Source of the DNA: a virus
Reading direction: 5' to 3' (one strand)
IMG/VR virus record: IMGVR_UViG_3300006922_000041
Span: 1 to 47,373 of that record
DNA length: 47,373 nucleotides
The notes under the pieces were generated by a model. It was not told the DNA's origin and made no database searches. It worked only from the letters and a program-made list of their open reading frames with translations. Positions 14,891-22,814 of the stretch are shown piece by piece; position 1 is the stretch's first letter; each line of letters opens with the position of its first letter. Made by a program: the position numbers and the translations under genes.

Positions 14891-15506
14891 GCGATTGATT
14901 GAAGAAAGACTTGCGTACGAACAAGACCCTCATGCGATTGAGGTTCTTGAATGGGTACTCAAATCCCCCGAATGCCCTATGTGTGGGAATTCGCATCGGA
15001 AAGAGTTGGAGTTGAACATATTCAATGGGACAATGACCCCTGCTTACCTCGAAGCGAAGAACGGATGGAATAGCGGCATCGTGGAAGAACACATGACCGG
15101 ACACATTCAGTACGACCCCGAAGAAGCACAGGCAGTTGAAGAGACTCGCAAGGAAGCGATTACGACCTTAGATATGGCCGAAGACATATTCTCTCGCATC
15201 ACACGATGGCTCGATGAGTGGGAAGAGGAAAAGAGTAGGTCGGGTATCGACGGCGAATGGCTCGCAAATGCGACTCGTCTCATTGGACAGGCCAACTCTT
15301 CGCTAAAGTTGATTGGTACTCTCAAGCAAGAAATCGGTGTCGACTCGCAGTTGCTACTCGCACAGCAACAGGTGACAGGCGTTATGGGCATCCTCGTCGA
15401 TGTTCTGCGACAGGAGCCTAAGTTGCTAAACCAAATCGAGTTGCAAGTAGCGGCTCTCAAAGCACCTACTCACATTCAAGACGCAGTATGGGAGGAGGTG
15501 CGATAA
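14880..15506 (+). CDS. Zinc/helix protein, possible small terminase-like
   Basis: 208 residues. The N-terminus has CPMCGNSHRKELE, a possible zinc knuckle (CxxC...H), then a short helical unit (PAYLEAKNGWNSGIVEEHMTGH) like the HTH of some small terminase subunits. The remainder is long helices (about residues 80-200), suggesting oligomerisation. Overlaps the previous gene by 11 nt. The terminase idea is weak because the structural genes lie far away on the other strand. Confidence 0.45.
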   Translation: MKNKRLIEERLAYEQDPHAIEVLEWVLKSPECPMCGNSHRKELELNIFNGTMTPAYLEAKNGWNSGIVEEHMTGHIQYDPEEAQAVEETRKEAITTLDMAEDIFSRITRWLDEWEEEKSRSGIDGEWLANATRLIGQANSSLKLIGTLKQEIGVDSQLLLAQQQVTGVMGILVDVLRQEPKLLNQIELQVAALKAPTHIQDAVWEEVR

Positions 15507-15643
15507 TGTCGGCAAGTCACCTACACAAGAAATTACGCAGATGCTCGAATTGCGGGAAGGAGGCACACGCTTCGTATAACTCCTGTAAAAAATACAGGGA
15601 TGGGCAGACTATCTACTGCGGCTATATGCGGGTGGTGCGATAA
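15506..15643 (+). CDS. Mini zinc-knuckle protein
   Basis: 45 residues, very basic, CSNCGKEAHASYNSC and a later C: a CCHC-like metal site. TAATG overlaps at both ends. Confidence 0.55.
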   Translation: MSASHLHKKLRRCSNCGKEAHASYNSCKKYRDGQTIYCGYMRVVR

Positions 15644-15921
15644 TGAAGGCCGGAGAGAAGGTAAAGTGGAAGGCGCATTTCAATCAATTGATTGCTCGAC
15701 CAATCCCCGAATCCGAATTCCCTCATTTAGCAAAAAGGATGCTCGACGATGGGCTTATCGGAGTCTTGACGCTACAAGGCGTCCGTTGGTATTCCGGCAG
15801 GTACATGATTCTCAAAAGCCATGTCCGTGAGTGCTGGTCACTGACGGCAGGGCAGATGAGAAGATTTGAGCGGTGGGTTTATATGAACGACCCGTTTATA
15901 GGGATATTGGAGGAGGAATGA
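15643..15921 (+). CDS. Hypothetical basic protein
   Basis: 92 residues, TAATG overlap with the previous gene. Helical N-terminus then strands (VRWYSGRYMILKS); could be another winged-helix variant. A TATA promoter for the next genes lies inside its 3' part. Confidence 0.55.
   Translation: MKAGEKVKWKAHFNQLIARPIPESEFPHLAKRMLDDGLIGVLTLQGVRWYSGRYMILKSHVRECWSLTAGQMRRFERWVYMNDPFIGILEEE
15875..15891 (+). promoter_or_regulatory. GGGTTTATATGAAC promoter inside a gene
   Basis: GGGTTTATATGAACGAC matches the promoter form seen at 20375, 22782, 25514 and 28284. It is 48 nt before the ATG at 15923. It may be chance, because it is coding sequence. Confidence 0.35.
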
Positions 15922-15922
15922 G

Positions 15923-16042
15923 ATGATTGATTGCGTAGCCTGTGGACTGATTGAAGATATTGAAGAAATTAGGTGGCTGGACGGTGAACCGCACTGTGCT
16001 GAATGCTACCTGTACGAAAGGCACGATGGGGTGAAAGCATGA
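15923..16042 (+). CDS. Mini zinc protein
   Basis: 39 residues with CVAC, then HCAEC: one zinc site. AGGAGGA precedes the ATG; ATGA overlap with the next gene. Confidence 0.5.
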   Translation: MIDCVACGLIEDIEEIRWLDGEPHCAECYLYERHDGVKA

Positions 16043-16170
16043 AGTGTAATAAGCCACTCAAGCACAGACCCGCTATGCAGGGCGTCTTGCACTGCAAGCA
16101 GTGTGAGGTCGAAGACCTACACGCTTCAATGCCCGACAAGAATTGGGACGATGGGGGGTCAACTGAATGA
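16039..16170 (+). CDS. Mini Cys-rich protein
   Basis: 43 residues, C3, CKQC and several His; possible zinc site. Double ATGA overlaps support it. Confidence 0.45.
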   Translation: MKCNKPLKHRPAMQGVLHCKQCEVEDLHASMPDKNWDDGGSTE

Positions 16171-16334
16171 AGGTCAAATACACATTGACCTTCAAGCACC
16201 TCGACGGGGAAGAGAGCGAGGCGAACATATCCGTCGAGGACTCCAACACCTCGCTTGTGTTAGCGTACATACAGGGCTACCTCGCCCCGACTACCGCACA
16301 CTTGATTAAGATTCAAACGGAGGAGATGGAATGA
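16167..16334 (+). CDS. Small hypothetical protein
   Basis: 55 residues, beta then helix, ends EEME; ATGA overlap at both ends. Confidence 0.45.
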   Translation: MKVKYTLTFKHLDGEESEANISVEDSNTSLVLAYIQGYLAPTTAHLIKIQTEEME

Positions 16335-16600
16335 GCAAGAAGTACCGTCAACCTGCTGTCGCCGCCGCAGTCCAAAATTGGGACTTGAGCGACTGGTTCA
16401 CAGCCGACCAATTACTCCCACGCGTCATGGAGGAGTTGCCGCAAAGGACAATGTCAATCAATGTCTATTCGGTGTCTCGCTTCCTGCGAATCATGGAGTC
16501 GAGGGGGCAATTGCTCTCTCGCACAGCAAAGGGTATCAAGGAATTTCATCGAATGGACGAAGGAGCGTATGAAGATGGGAATTCTCATTTTTACGCGTGA
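16331..16600 (+). CDS. Small winged-helix-like protein
   Basis: 89 residues: DWFTADQLLPRVMEELPQ, INVYSVSRFLRIMESRGQLLSRT, the pattern of a winged helix with recognition helix VYSVSRFLRIME. Overlaps the next gene by 32 nt. Confidence 0.5.
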   Translation: MSKKYRQPAVAAAVQNWDLSDWFTADQLLPRVMEELPQRTMSINVYSVSRFLRIMESRGQLLSRTAKGIKEFHRMDEGAYEDGNSHFYA

Positions 16601-17231
16601 TGCTACCCCGTACCGTGAAGGGGAGTATGTCGAGGGCAAAGAGGTTCTTTGCTCTCCTTCCTGTGAAGACCTAACGCTCATCGTACATGAGAAGAGACCC
16701 AAGAAAGAGGATTGCCTCGCATGGCTTCCCTATGTGTCATATCGCATGGTGTTCGTCTGCGAGCAGGCTCCGGACTTGAAGGACCACGAATCCGTTATCT
16801 TCGACAAGACAATGAATCGCAAGAAGAATGACTTCATGCCTAAGATTCAATCAGTCCTTCGATGGAAGGACCGCAACCGGACATGGGCTATGGCGAGAGG
16901 CGTACCCATCCCACTCATGCTCGCATTCCTTCGTGAGAACGATAGGAATATCGACCTTTGGCGACTTCTTGCTAAAGGTTTCACTTGGACGCCGGAGTAT
17001 TACCAAATGGCCGCTATCTGTTTCGGTACTACGCCTGTGCTTCGCACCACATACCCGAAAAAGAAATCGCAGGACGAGACATTACCGAATGGCTTCCGAG
17101 AGTCGGACTTGTACGCAGACATCATAGCGACTCACGACCCGAAGGTGGGGAATGATTTGCGAGTGCAGGCTAAGGACACGCTACCCAAGAAAGCCAAAAA
17201 GAAAATGCAGGGCGTGGTTGATTGGCTTTAG
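16569..17231 (+). CDS. Unknown protein with C-terminal -DWL tag
   Basis: 220 residues from ATG 16569 (AAGGAG 4 nt upstream; ATG 16575 also possible). Alternating strands and helices; the last 20 residues are Lys-rich and end MQGVVDWL. The DWL ending is shared with PolB and both methyltransferases, suggesting a replication-linked role. A divergent clamp-loader subunit is conceivable but not shown. Not recognised. Confidence 0.55.
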   Translation: MKMGILIFTRDATPYREGEYVEGKEVLCSPSCEDLTLIVHEKRPKKEDCLAWLPYVSYRMVFVCEQAPDLKDHESVIFDKTMNRKKNDFMPKIQSVLRWKDRNRTWAMARGVPIPLMLAFLRENDRNIDLWRLLAKGFTWTPEYYQMAAICFGTTPVLRTTYPKKKSQDETLPNGFRESDLYADIIATHDPKVGNDLRVQAKDTLPKKAKKKMQGVVDWL

Positions 17232-17425
17232 ATGTATCGTTCGCAGAAGGTTGTTGCCTTTGGCTTTGGATATTCACACTCTTCCCCTTCAAGAGACATT
17301 GGGGTTCATTCTTTCTTTGGATGATATTCGGTGTCAATCGCAAAGAAGCACCTCCCTTCCACGAAACGAACGGGACATGGGCTGGTGGAGCAGAATTGGC
17401 CTATATCGGGATGCACGATGAATAG
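17222..17425 (+). CDS. Possible small membrane protein
   Basis: 67 codons from TTG 17222, overlapping the previous stop. Residues about 10-38 are hydrophobic and Trp/Phe-rich (CCLWLWIFTLFPF ... FFLWMIFGV), one or two membrane spans. Weak start context, so moderate confidence. Confidence 0.4.
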   Translation: MALDVSFAEGCCLWLWIFTLFPFKRHWGSFFLWMIFGVNRKEAPPFHETNGTWAGGAELAYIGMHDE

Positions 17426-17427
17426 TC

Positions 17428-17437
17428 TCATATAGGC
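17428..17437 (+). promoter_or_regulatory. TATA-like promoter for a possibly leaderless gene
   Basis: TCATATAGGC, about 25 nt before ATG 17455/17458, so transcription would begin near the start codon. Confidence 0.35.
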
Positions 17438-17454
17438 TTTGCGATATGGGCTGC

Positions 17455-17865
17455 ATGATGGCAGCCAAGAACAATGCGAGACTTCGCAGAACGATAGCGA
17501 AGATACTGTTCGACGACGGACCAATGACGAGAGTAGAGGTCTTCGGAAAGTTACTCGCAAGCGGCGAGTTCCGCACACTCCCGAACGAGTCTTCGCTGAC
17601 GGCTATGCTTGCTAAAAACCTGCAAATCGTACAGGAAGGCTACGAGATGGTCGACACAGGGACGGGTGTCAAGACCAAGCAGGCTGTTTATTCCATCAAC
17701 CGAGAAATAATCGAAGAGGAGGAAGATTTGCTTTACTCAAGACCGTTCAGCACGATGTCGACTATCGAACAAGGACTCTCTTCCCTATGCCCCTCATGTA
17801 GACAAAGACGCATCATAAAGGAAAGATGGTCGGACTGCCTCGTCTGTCAAAGAAGGGGTTTATAG
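17455..17865 (+). CDS. Winged-helix plus zinc-ribbon protein
   Basis: 136 residues from ATG 17455 (17446 also possible). N-terminal HTH: RTIAKILFDDGPMTRVEVFGKL, then SLTAMLAKNLQIVQEGYEMV. C-terminal ribbon CPSCRQ...CLVCQ. It combines the two small domains common in this block; likely a transcription regulator. Confidence 0.55.
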   Translation: MMAAKNNARLRRTIAKILFDDGPMTRVEVFGKLLASGEFRTLPNESSLTAMLAKNLQIVQEGYEMVDTGTGVKTKQAVYSINREIIEEEEDLLYSRPFSTMSTIEQGLSSLCPSCRQRRIIKERWSDCLVCQRRGL

Positions 17866-17872
17866 GAACATC
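17855..17872 (+). promoter_or_regulatory. GGGTTTATAGGAACATC promoter
   Basis: The GGG at 17856 lies 33 nt before ATG 17889, the same spacing as at PCNA, the GNAT-like gene and the 28317 gene. Confidence 0.6.
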
Positions 17873-17888
17873 AGCGTTAATTCGTTTC

Positions 17889-18077
17889 ATGGCCGAGAAA
17901 ACGATGCTCCACATAGGGAGTCGACGATATGACTTCAAGAACCCCACTTACAAGTGCGGGACACTCATGGGTAATCACCCGAACATGACGGACAAACAGG
18001 CTATGGCCTTGGACAAATGCCCCAAGTGTTTCCCTGCTAAGAAAGAGACTCCTAAAGCGCAGGAGGGTTGGCTATGA
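17889..18077 (+). CDS. Small zinc protein with C-terminal -GWL
   Basis: 62 residues. The start is set by the promoter 33 nt upstream; there is no ribosome site, so the mRNA may be nearly leaderless. C and CPKC form a possible zinc site. Ends KAQEGWL, a variant of the DWL tag. Confidence 0.55.
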   Translation: MAEKTMLHIGSRRYDFKNPTYKCGTLMGNHPNMTDKQAMALDKCPKCFPAKKETPKAQEGWL

Positions 18078-18292
18078 TTGACACAAACAAGTGCGAAGAA
18101 CTCCTTGAGAATGGTATGCAACACCGTGACTTATGGGAATTAGCAGAAGAACTACTCGCAGAAGTCAAGCGGTTGCGTAAGCAACTTGAGGATTGTAAGC
18201 GACAAATACTGGTTACTGCTGATTGGATAAGGGATAGAGGCGAGCGCACCCTCGCAAAAGAGTTGGATGAATTTTTGGGGTGGATGGAATGA
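18074..18292 (+). CDS. Small helical protein, tandem paralogue 1
   Basis: 72 residues, opens MIDTNKCEE and contains LLAEVKRLRKQL; coiled-coil-like. The next gene is a diverged copy. ATGA overlap. Confidence 0.5.
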   Translation: MIDTNKCEELLENGMQHRDLWELAEELLAEVKRLRKQLEDCKRQILVTADWIRDRGERTLAKELDEFLGWME

Positions 18293-18489
18293 TTGACACA
18301 GACAAGTACGAGAACCACGACATGATACGAATTGCCAAACAACTGTTGATTGAAGACGCACCACTTCTCCTTGAAGAAGTCAAGCGGTTGCGTGAAGCGT
18401 TAATCACCATGCACCATGAATGTATTGATTTCAATGATTTAGGAAAGAGACTACATGATTTCATGGTAAAGGAGTCGTGGAAGGAATGA
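18289..18489 (+). CDS. Small helical protein, tandem paralogue 2
   Basis: 66 residues, opens MIDTDKYEN and contains LLLEEVKRLREAL, clearly related to the previous gene; GAAGTCAAGCGGTTGCGT is identical in both. Unknown role. Confidence 0.5.
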   Translation: MIDTDKYENHDMIRIAKQLLIEDAPLLLEEVKRLREALITMHHECIDFNDLGKRLHDFMVKESWKE

Positions 18490-19133
18490 CCGCCGTTATT
18501 GGAATCGCAGGTACTATGAGGTCGGGCAAGTCGACTCTCGCTAAAGAACTTGCTTTGGCTTGGGACTTGCCTATCGTATCTTTCGCAGAATCACTTCGTA
18601 TAGAAGTAGCGCAGGCATTCTATCCCAAGAAGCAAAGGTCCGACGCTCGCTTTTGGTGGGGCAGGCTTGAAGGTATTGACAAGTCGCTAACGAGACCTAT
18701 ATTGCAAGCATGGGGTCAAGCGAAGCGTGACTTCTTCGACGAAGACTATTGGGTCGACCGAATGTTTGATTACATGAAACGCAAGGACATGGGCTTCGCC
18801 ATCTGCGACGATGTGAGGCATGAGAACGAAGCACAAAGAATCTTGGACGAGGGGGGAATCATTATCCGTTTGACTGCTGACAGGCAGACACTTCTTGACA
18901 GGGGCGCAACTGCTTCGCAATTGGAACACGCTTCCGAGCGAGAAGACGCTCTCGACGATGTTATGGGTGGGAGAGAGAATCCTAAGAATGTCAATTGCTT
19001 CAACTTGAACACATCGGGCAAGAGTACCTACGGTCAATTCGTCAACGCACAGGCTATCCTTTCATGGTCACGCTTGCACACACCGTTGCGAGAAAGACTG
19101 TATGAACTATTACCGGCAGGTGAGGAAGAATGA
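18486..19133 (+). CDS. Deoxynucleoside monophosphate kinase-like P-loop kinase
   Basis: 215 residues. The P-loop GIAGTMRSGKST is at residues 6-17, followed by a helix with LAKELA, an acidic DD-containing strand (FAICDDVRHENEA) and a lid-like region. The pattern fits dNMP kinases of T4 gp1 type, which raise dNTP supply for viral replication. Start overlaps the previous stop. Confidence 0.65.
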   Translation: MTAVIGIAGTMRSGKSTLAKELALAWDLPIVSFAESLRIEVAQAFYPKKQRSDARFWWGRLEGIDKSLTRPILQAWGQAKRDFFDEDYWVDRMFDYMKRKDMGFAICDDVRHENEAQRILDEGGIIIRLTADRQTLLDRGATASQLEHASEREDALDDVMGGRENPKNVNCFNLNTSGKSTYGQFVNAQAILSWSRLHTPLRERLYELLPAGEEE

Positions 19134-19291
19134 GAATTAAACAGGTAAAATGCCCTGCTTGCAGGGAAATAACGACATTTAGAGCGAGATTAGAGATTTT
19201 CGATACCGACGAAGACAAGAAAAACCGTTTGGGTTTGATTTGTCAAGTCTGCTCAAACACGATTAAGTTCACTATGGGGATGAGTAAATGA
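19130..19291 (+). CDS. Mini zinc-ribbon protein
   Basis: 53 residues with CPAC and CQVC about 30 residues apart, a classical zinc ribbon. Overlaps both neighbours by 4 nt. Confidence 0.55.
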   Translation: MRIKQVKCPACREITTFRARLEIFDTDEDKKNRLGLICQVCSNTIKFTMGMSK

Positions 19292-19476
19292 TTCGCAAGT
19301 GGTTGGCTAAAAGGATAACCGAGCCTATGGTCCTATCTTTTCTCAAGAAGAAGGGGATTGCCATGTGTAAGATGTGTGACAACATCTGCCACGAACAAGT
19401 AGGAGTCTGCGATTACTGTTCATACGAGTTGGACATGATGAGCAAAGAGGCATACGAATGGAGGATGTTGGAATGA
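19288..19476 (+). CDS. Small zinc protein
   Basis: 62 residues: basic helix, then CKMCDNICHEQVGVCDYC, a tight Cys4/His cluster. ATGA coupling to the RFC gene. Confidence 0.55.
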   Translation: MIRKWLAKRITEPMVLSFLKKKGIAMCKMCDNICHEQVGVCDYCSYELDMMSKEAYEWRMLE

Positions 19477-20375
19477 GCGCAGTATGGTTTGCTAAACACC
19501 GGCCTGCTAAGTTCCCGCACATGGTCGGTCAATCTACGATTGTGGCTGAAATGTATGGCATTATCTCTTACGAGTCGCCTATGAATCACTTCCTATTCCA
19601 TTCCCCCGAACCCGGAACCGGCAAGACCACTGCCGCCCACATACTTGCGAAAGAGTTGGGGTACGAACTACATATCTTCAATGCTTCCAGCAAGAAAACA
19701 AGAGGCATTGAATTCATCGAAGAAGACATTATCCCTCTCGCAAGAAGCGGAAGATGGGAAACCATCATTCTCCTCGATGAAGCAGACCGCTTGACTATCC
19801 AAGCGCAGGATGCGCTCAAAGGGGTCATTGAATCAAACACTTGCTATTTCATCCTCACTTGCAACGACTTGACGAAGGTATCGCCTTGGTTACAGTCCCG
19901 TTGTCAAGTGCGACACTTCAAACCAATTGACAAGGACGCCATGAACGAGGCTCTCATTCGGGTTGCAGTCGAAGAAGGTCTTACCATAGGGGGGACACAC
20001 ATGAATGCGATTATCAAGAGGCATTTGGGCGACCTAAGAAATGCGATAGGATGCTTGCAAGCATACGCCACTTTCAAGACGGAGCGTGAGCGGGAACACT
20101 TCATTCTCTCCCTCGGAGATACGGACTTGAACGCCAAGTCATTTCTCCGTATGTGCGTAAAGGCTCAAGGTCTGTCCGAAGCCGTCGCCATGATTGACTC
20201 CATGCCTATGAGGACCGTGATTAAGCAAGTGCTTGATTATGCGGTCTCCTCCTCGGCATCCCCCGAAGCCAAGATGAAGGTCATTGAGGCTTCAATCGTC
20301 AGCGAGCGTGATATTCTCATGGGCGTCGATGAGACAGTGGTTCGTTGGAATTACTGCCGGATTCTATGTGAGTAG
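19473..20375 (+). CDS. rfcS: Replication factor C small subunit (clamp loader)
   Basis: 300 residues, loads PCNA onto primed DNA using ATP. Visible motifs: WFAKHRPAKFPHMVGQ at the start, Walker A PEPGTGKTT (about 42-50), Walker B LLDEADRL (about 97), the SRC motif in LQSRCQVRHF (about 145-154), then the lid and C-terminal collar helices. Size is near the archaeal small subunit (about 320). No large subunit is visible; the virus may use the host's, or a homomer. ATG overlaps the previous stop. Confidence 0.9.
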   Translation: MSAVWFAKHRPAKFPHMVGQSTIVAEMYGIISYESPMNHFLFHSPEPGTGKTTAAHILAKELGYELHIFNASSKKTRGIEFIEEDIIPLARSGRWETIILLDEADRLTIQAQDALKGVIESNTCYFILTCNDLTKVSPWLQSRCQVRHFKPIDKDAMNEALIRVAVEEGLTIGGTHMNAIIKRHLGDLRNAIGCLQAYATFKTEREREHFILSLGDTDLNAKSFLRMCVKAQGLSEAVAMIDSMPMRTVIKQVLDYAVSSSASPEAKMKVIEASIVSERDILMGVDETVVRWNYCRILCE

Positions 20376-20392
20376 GGTTTATATGGACATGG
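20375..20392 (+). promoter_or_regulatory. Archaeal TATA promoter GGGTTTATATGGACATGG
   Basis: Directly at the RFC stop codon. The next gene starts 54 nt downstream (ATG 20429) or 45 nt (GTG 20420), longer than the 33 nt at four sister promoters. Confidence 0.7.
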
Positions 20393-20428
20393 AGAGTTAG
20401 GACAAATTACACAAGGAAAGTGAGCAAG

Positions 20429-21646
20429 ATGGTAACAACACAAATGTACGAACGAGTAGCGAAGAATGTAGGCTGTTCAGTCGGGGAACTTGAAACCCGA
20501 CATGAGCGAGTCTTGAAGACGAACACCCCTGCGTTGGAGGCTTCCGGCCTCGGCGCAGAAGAAATTGGAACGAAGTGCCTGCGAATGGCGGCGGCTGAAT
20601 TGCGAAGTGAGAAGGCTAAGTTGGCCCGAAGCGGTTGCAGTATGCTTGAAGGAATGTTCATCAGCGCACCTCGATACAAAGATTGGGGCAAGGTCTTCTA
20701 CAACAAATACAAAGACTTGCTTGCGAGCCTCGACGGTGAAGCACGAAAGACACTTGTCGCACAGGGTCTTGTGACCCTGTATTTGGTGGACGATTTGGAG
20801 GGTGGCTTCAAGGTCATTCACAATCCGAGCCTCACGAACAAACAAGGTTTTGAAGAAGGAGTCGCAGAAATGCACACCGAGAACTTGCCTAAGCAGGCAA
20901 CTCGTATCGAAGACGGCACAGGCTACTTCGTCTGCATCGAGAACAAGTCCTCTCCTACCTACCCAAGCGGTTCACCGAACTACGCTTACGGAAAGGCGAG
21001 AGCCACTCAAGACCTCGAACGCACTTGCCTCTTCTTGGGTCGCAAGGCCGGAGACAAAGGCGTTTCCCTCATCCCGATGAAGTTCCGAGGAGACCTCGCT
21101 AAGGTCAACTACCCTACCTTCTCCCCCCTTCGCATTCCTGCGAATTTGAGCAAGAACGGCACTGCCTATGCTAAGGCCGGTGTCAGCAAATACACTCTCG
21201 ACAAGTCGGTCGAGGGTATCTTTTCGCAACCTCCTTTGGCCTCCGATGGTTCGGGTCTTATCCCCGAAAACATGAAGGTCTTGAAGGGTCTCGAAGACAT
21301 CGAGTCCTTCGTGGGTACACTCTCCGATAAGGAGAAGTGGGACGCTCTATGCGCTGTGGTTCTTGAAGTCGCACACATCGACCCAAGGGAAAAGGGTGGT
21401 GCTATCATCACTCTCGCAGACTTGGACTTGGTCTCTTCGGCTCCGCCGATTGACCTCTATGTGAACGCCGAAGAAGATTCCAAATTGGACTTCGGTGTCG
21501 GTTCTCTCCTCGTTGTCGTCGGACAGCCTTATGTCGGTCGTGAAGGCGACGGACGCTTGGCTACGACAGGTTGGTGGTGTGTCGAGAGCATCGGCGTGAG
21601 CCTACCCGAAGCGACGGCTGATGAGGAAAACGACGATTGGGAGTGA
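20429..21646 (+). CDS. Putative single-stranded DNA-binding protein
   Basis: 405 residues, from ATG 20429 (GTG 20420 possible). Helical N-terminus; the middle and C-terminal thirds are beta-rich, with an OB-like pattern near 330-385 (IITLADLDL, IDLYVNA, FGVGSLLVVVGQ, GWWCVES). The protein ends in an acidic tail, DEENDDWE, as viral ssDNA-binding proteins often do (acidic tail with a terminal aromatic). It lies between RFC and the RecA-like gene. The function is inference; no clear family match. Confidence 0.5.
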   Translation: MVTTQMYERVAKNVGCSVGELETRHERVLKTNTPALEASGLGAEEIGTKCLRMAAAELRSEKAKLARSGCSMLEGMFISAPRYKDWGKVFYNKYKDLLASLDGEARKTLVAQGLVTLYLVDDLEGGFKVIHNPSLTNKQGFEEGVAEMHTENLPKQATRIEDGTGYFVCIENKSSPTYPSGSPNYAYGKARATQDLERTCLFLGRKAGDKGVSLIPMKFRGDLAKVNYPTFSPLRIPANLSKNGTAYAKAGVSKYTLDKSVEGIFSQPPLASDGSGLIPENMKVLKGLEDIESFVGTLSDKEKWDALCAVVLEVAHIDPREKGGAIITLADLDLVSSAPPIDLYVNAEEDSKLDFGVGSLLVVVGQPYVGREGDGRLATTGWWCVESIGVSLPEATADEENDDWE

Positions 21647-21652
21647 TGAAGA

Positions 21653-22588
21653 ATGAGTTGGGGAGACACAGGAAAAAAGAAGCAAGCAGAAGAAGATGCG
21701 CCCGTCTACGGGATTGAGCATTACCGTGAACTGTTCATGCGAAAGCGCACTACTACTGCGCCAATTCGCATGGCTTTGACGGGCAAGGAAAACACGGCAA
21801 AGACCGGACTTGCAGTCTCAATCGCAAGAGCGAGGACCGATAAGGAAATCGTTATCATCGACATTGACAACTCTGCTGTGCAGACTATCGCAAAGAACTT
21901 CCCTACGGACGACAAAATCCGTGTGGTTCCAATCTTTGACGAAACCGACGCTTCTCTCTTTGAAGAAGATAACACTACGAACTGGACTGCTCTCGTCGAC
22001 AAGATGGGGTACTTCATCAAGATTATTGGAGATACTGCGAAAGATGGGGACATCGGAGCCGTTATCATCGACGGTGGTTCCACCTTCCTCAAGTGGTGTG
22101 AGAACGCCATGACTGATGTTCTTATGAACCGCTCAAAGAACCCAATCAATGTCGAAGACGGCGATTCCTTCAACCAAAAGGAATGGCGTATTCGCAACCA
22201 ACTGTTCCGAGATGTGATGAACAGGGCGCATCAACTACCTGTCGATGCCGTCTTCTTCACCTTCCACCTCAAAGATGTGAAGCAATTCGCAGACTTGGGT
22301 AACGGACAGAAGGGACTAATGAAGGTCGGAGAAGTGCCGGAATGGGACAAGGGAACCATGCGATTGTTTTCGCAACAGATTTTCCTCTCTCGCTACACCA
22401 AGAAAGGCGACCTCGCCGCAGGTGTCAAGGCAGACTCCGATATGGACGAAAACACATGGGAAATCCGAGCCAACATCGAAGAGATGAAGGGTTGGAATAT
22501 GGACCTCCTTGGTACTCAACACACTGTCTTGCGAGTCAGTGATGGGAGTGTGTCTTGGACCGGTCTACCTATGCTCGTTTGGGAGTGA
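21653..22588 (+). CDS. RecA-superfamily ATPase (Sak4/RadA-core-like)
   Basis: 311 residues. The P-loop position reads GKENTAKTG (about 45-53), where the usual Gly before Lys is Ala. Walker B-like AVIIDGGS (about 138-145). The layout resembles phage Sak4/AAA_24 recombinases, single RecA cores that act with ssDNA-binding proteins, and the preceding gene is a candidate partner. Likely role: recombination or replication restart. The altered Walker A may weaken ATP use. Confidence 0.6.
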   Translation: MSWGDTGKKKQAEEDAPVYGIEHYRELFMRKRTTTAPIRMALTGKENTAKTGLAVSIARARTDKEIVIIDIDNSAVQTIAKNFPTDDKIRVVPIFDETDASLFEEDNTTNWTALVDKMGYFIKIIGDTAKDGDIGAVIIDGGSTFLKWCENAMTDVLMNRSKNPINVEDGDSFNQKEWRIRNQLFRDVMNRAHQLPVDAVFFTFHLKDVKQFADLGNGQKGLMKVGEVPEWDKGTMRLFSQQIFLSRYTKKGDLAAGVKADSDMDENTWEIRANIEEMKGWNMDLLGTQHTVLRVSDGSVSWTGLPMLVWE

Positions 22589-22593
22589 GTCGC

Positions 22594-22812
22594 TTGACTC
22601 TCGACATCAAGGTCGTGAGCGAGCAACGAAAACGCTCCAACACGCACTACGCAGTCAAGGTGAAGGGCGAAATGTCCTACTACCTATGTCGTGGCTTCGA
22701 TAAATTCGGTAAGCATCCCCAAGTGGAGGCTCCGGAAGCCAATTGCAAGTTGTGTTCCTCAATCTTCAAAGGAAGAGGGTTGGGTTTATATGGACAAGGA
22801 AAGGTGGAATAA
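22594..22812 (+). CDS. Small basic protein with CKLC motif
   Basis: 72 residues from TTG 22594 (GTG 22585 possible). The start context AGTGAGTCGC-TTG equals those at 10987 and 28634. Contains C and CKLC late in the chain. The PCNA promoter lies inside its 3' end. Confidence 0.5.
   Translation: MTLDIKVVSEQRKRSNTHYAVKVKGEMSYYLCRGFDKFGKHPQVEAPEANCKLCSSIFKGRGLGLYGQGKVE
22782..22799 (+). promoter_or_regulatory. PCNA promoter GGGTTTATATGGACAAGG
   Basis: TATA box TTTATATG; GGG to ATG distance is 33 nt. Gives PCNA its own transcript within the array. Confidence 0.75.
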
Positions 22813-22814
22813 AT

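Noticed and set aside
14880-15506. Firm call as small terminase subunit
   Set aside because: Only a short HTH-like and zinc segment suggests it; the gene is in the early block far from the structural genes and no large terminase is in the window.
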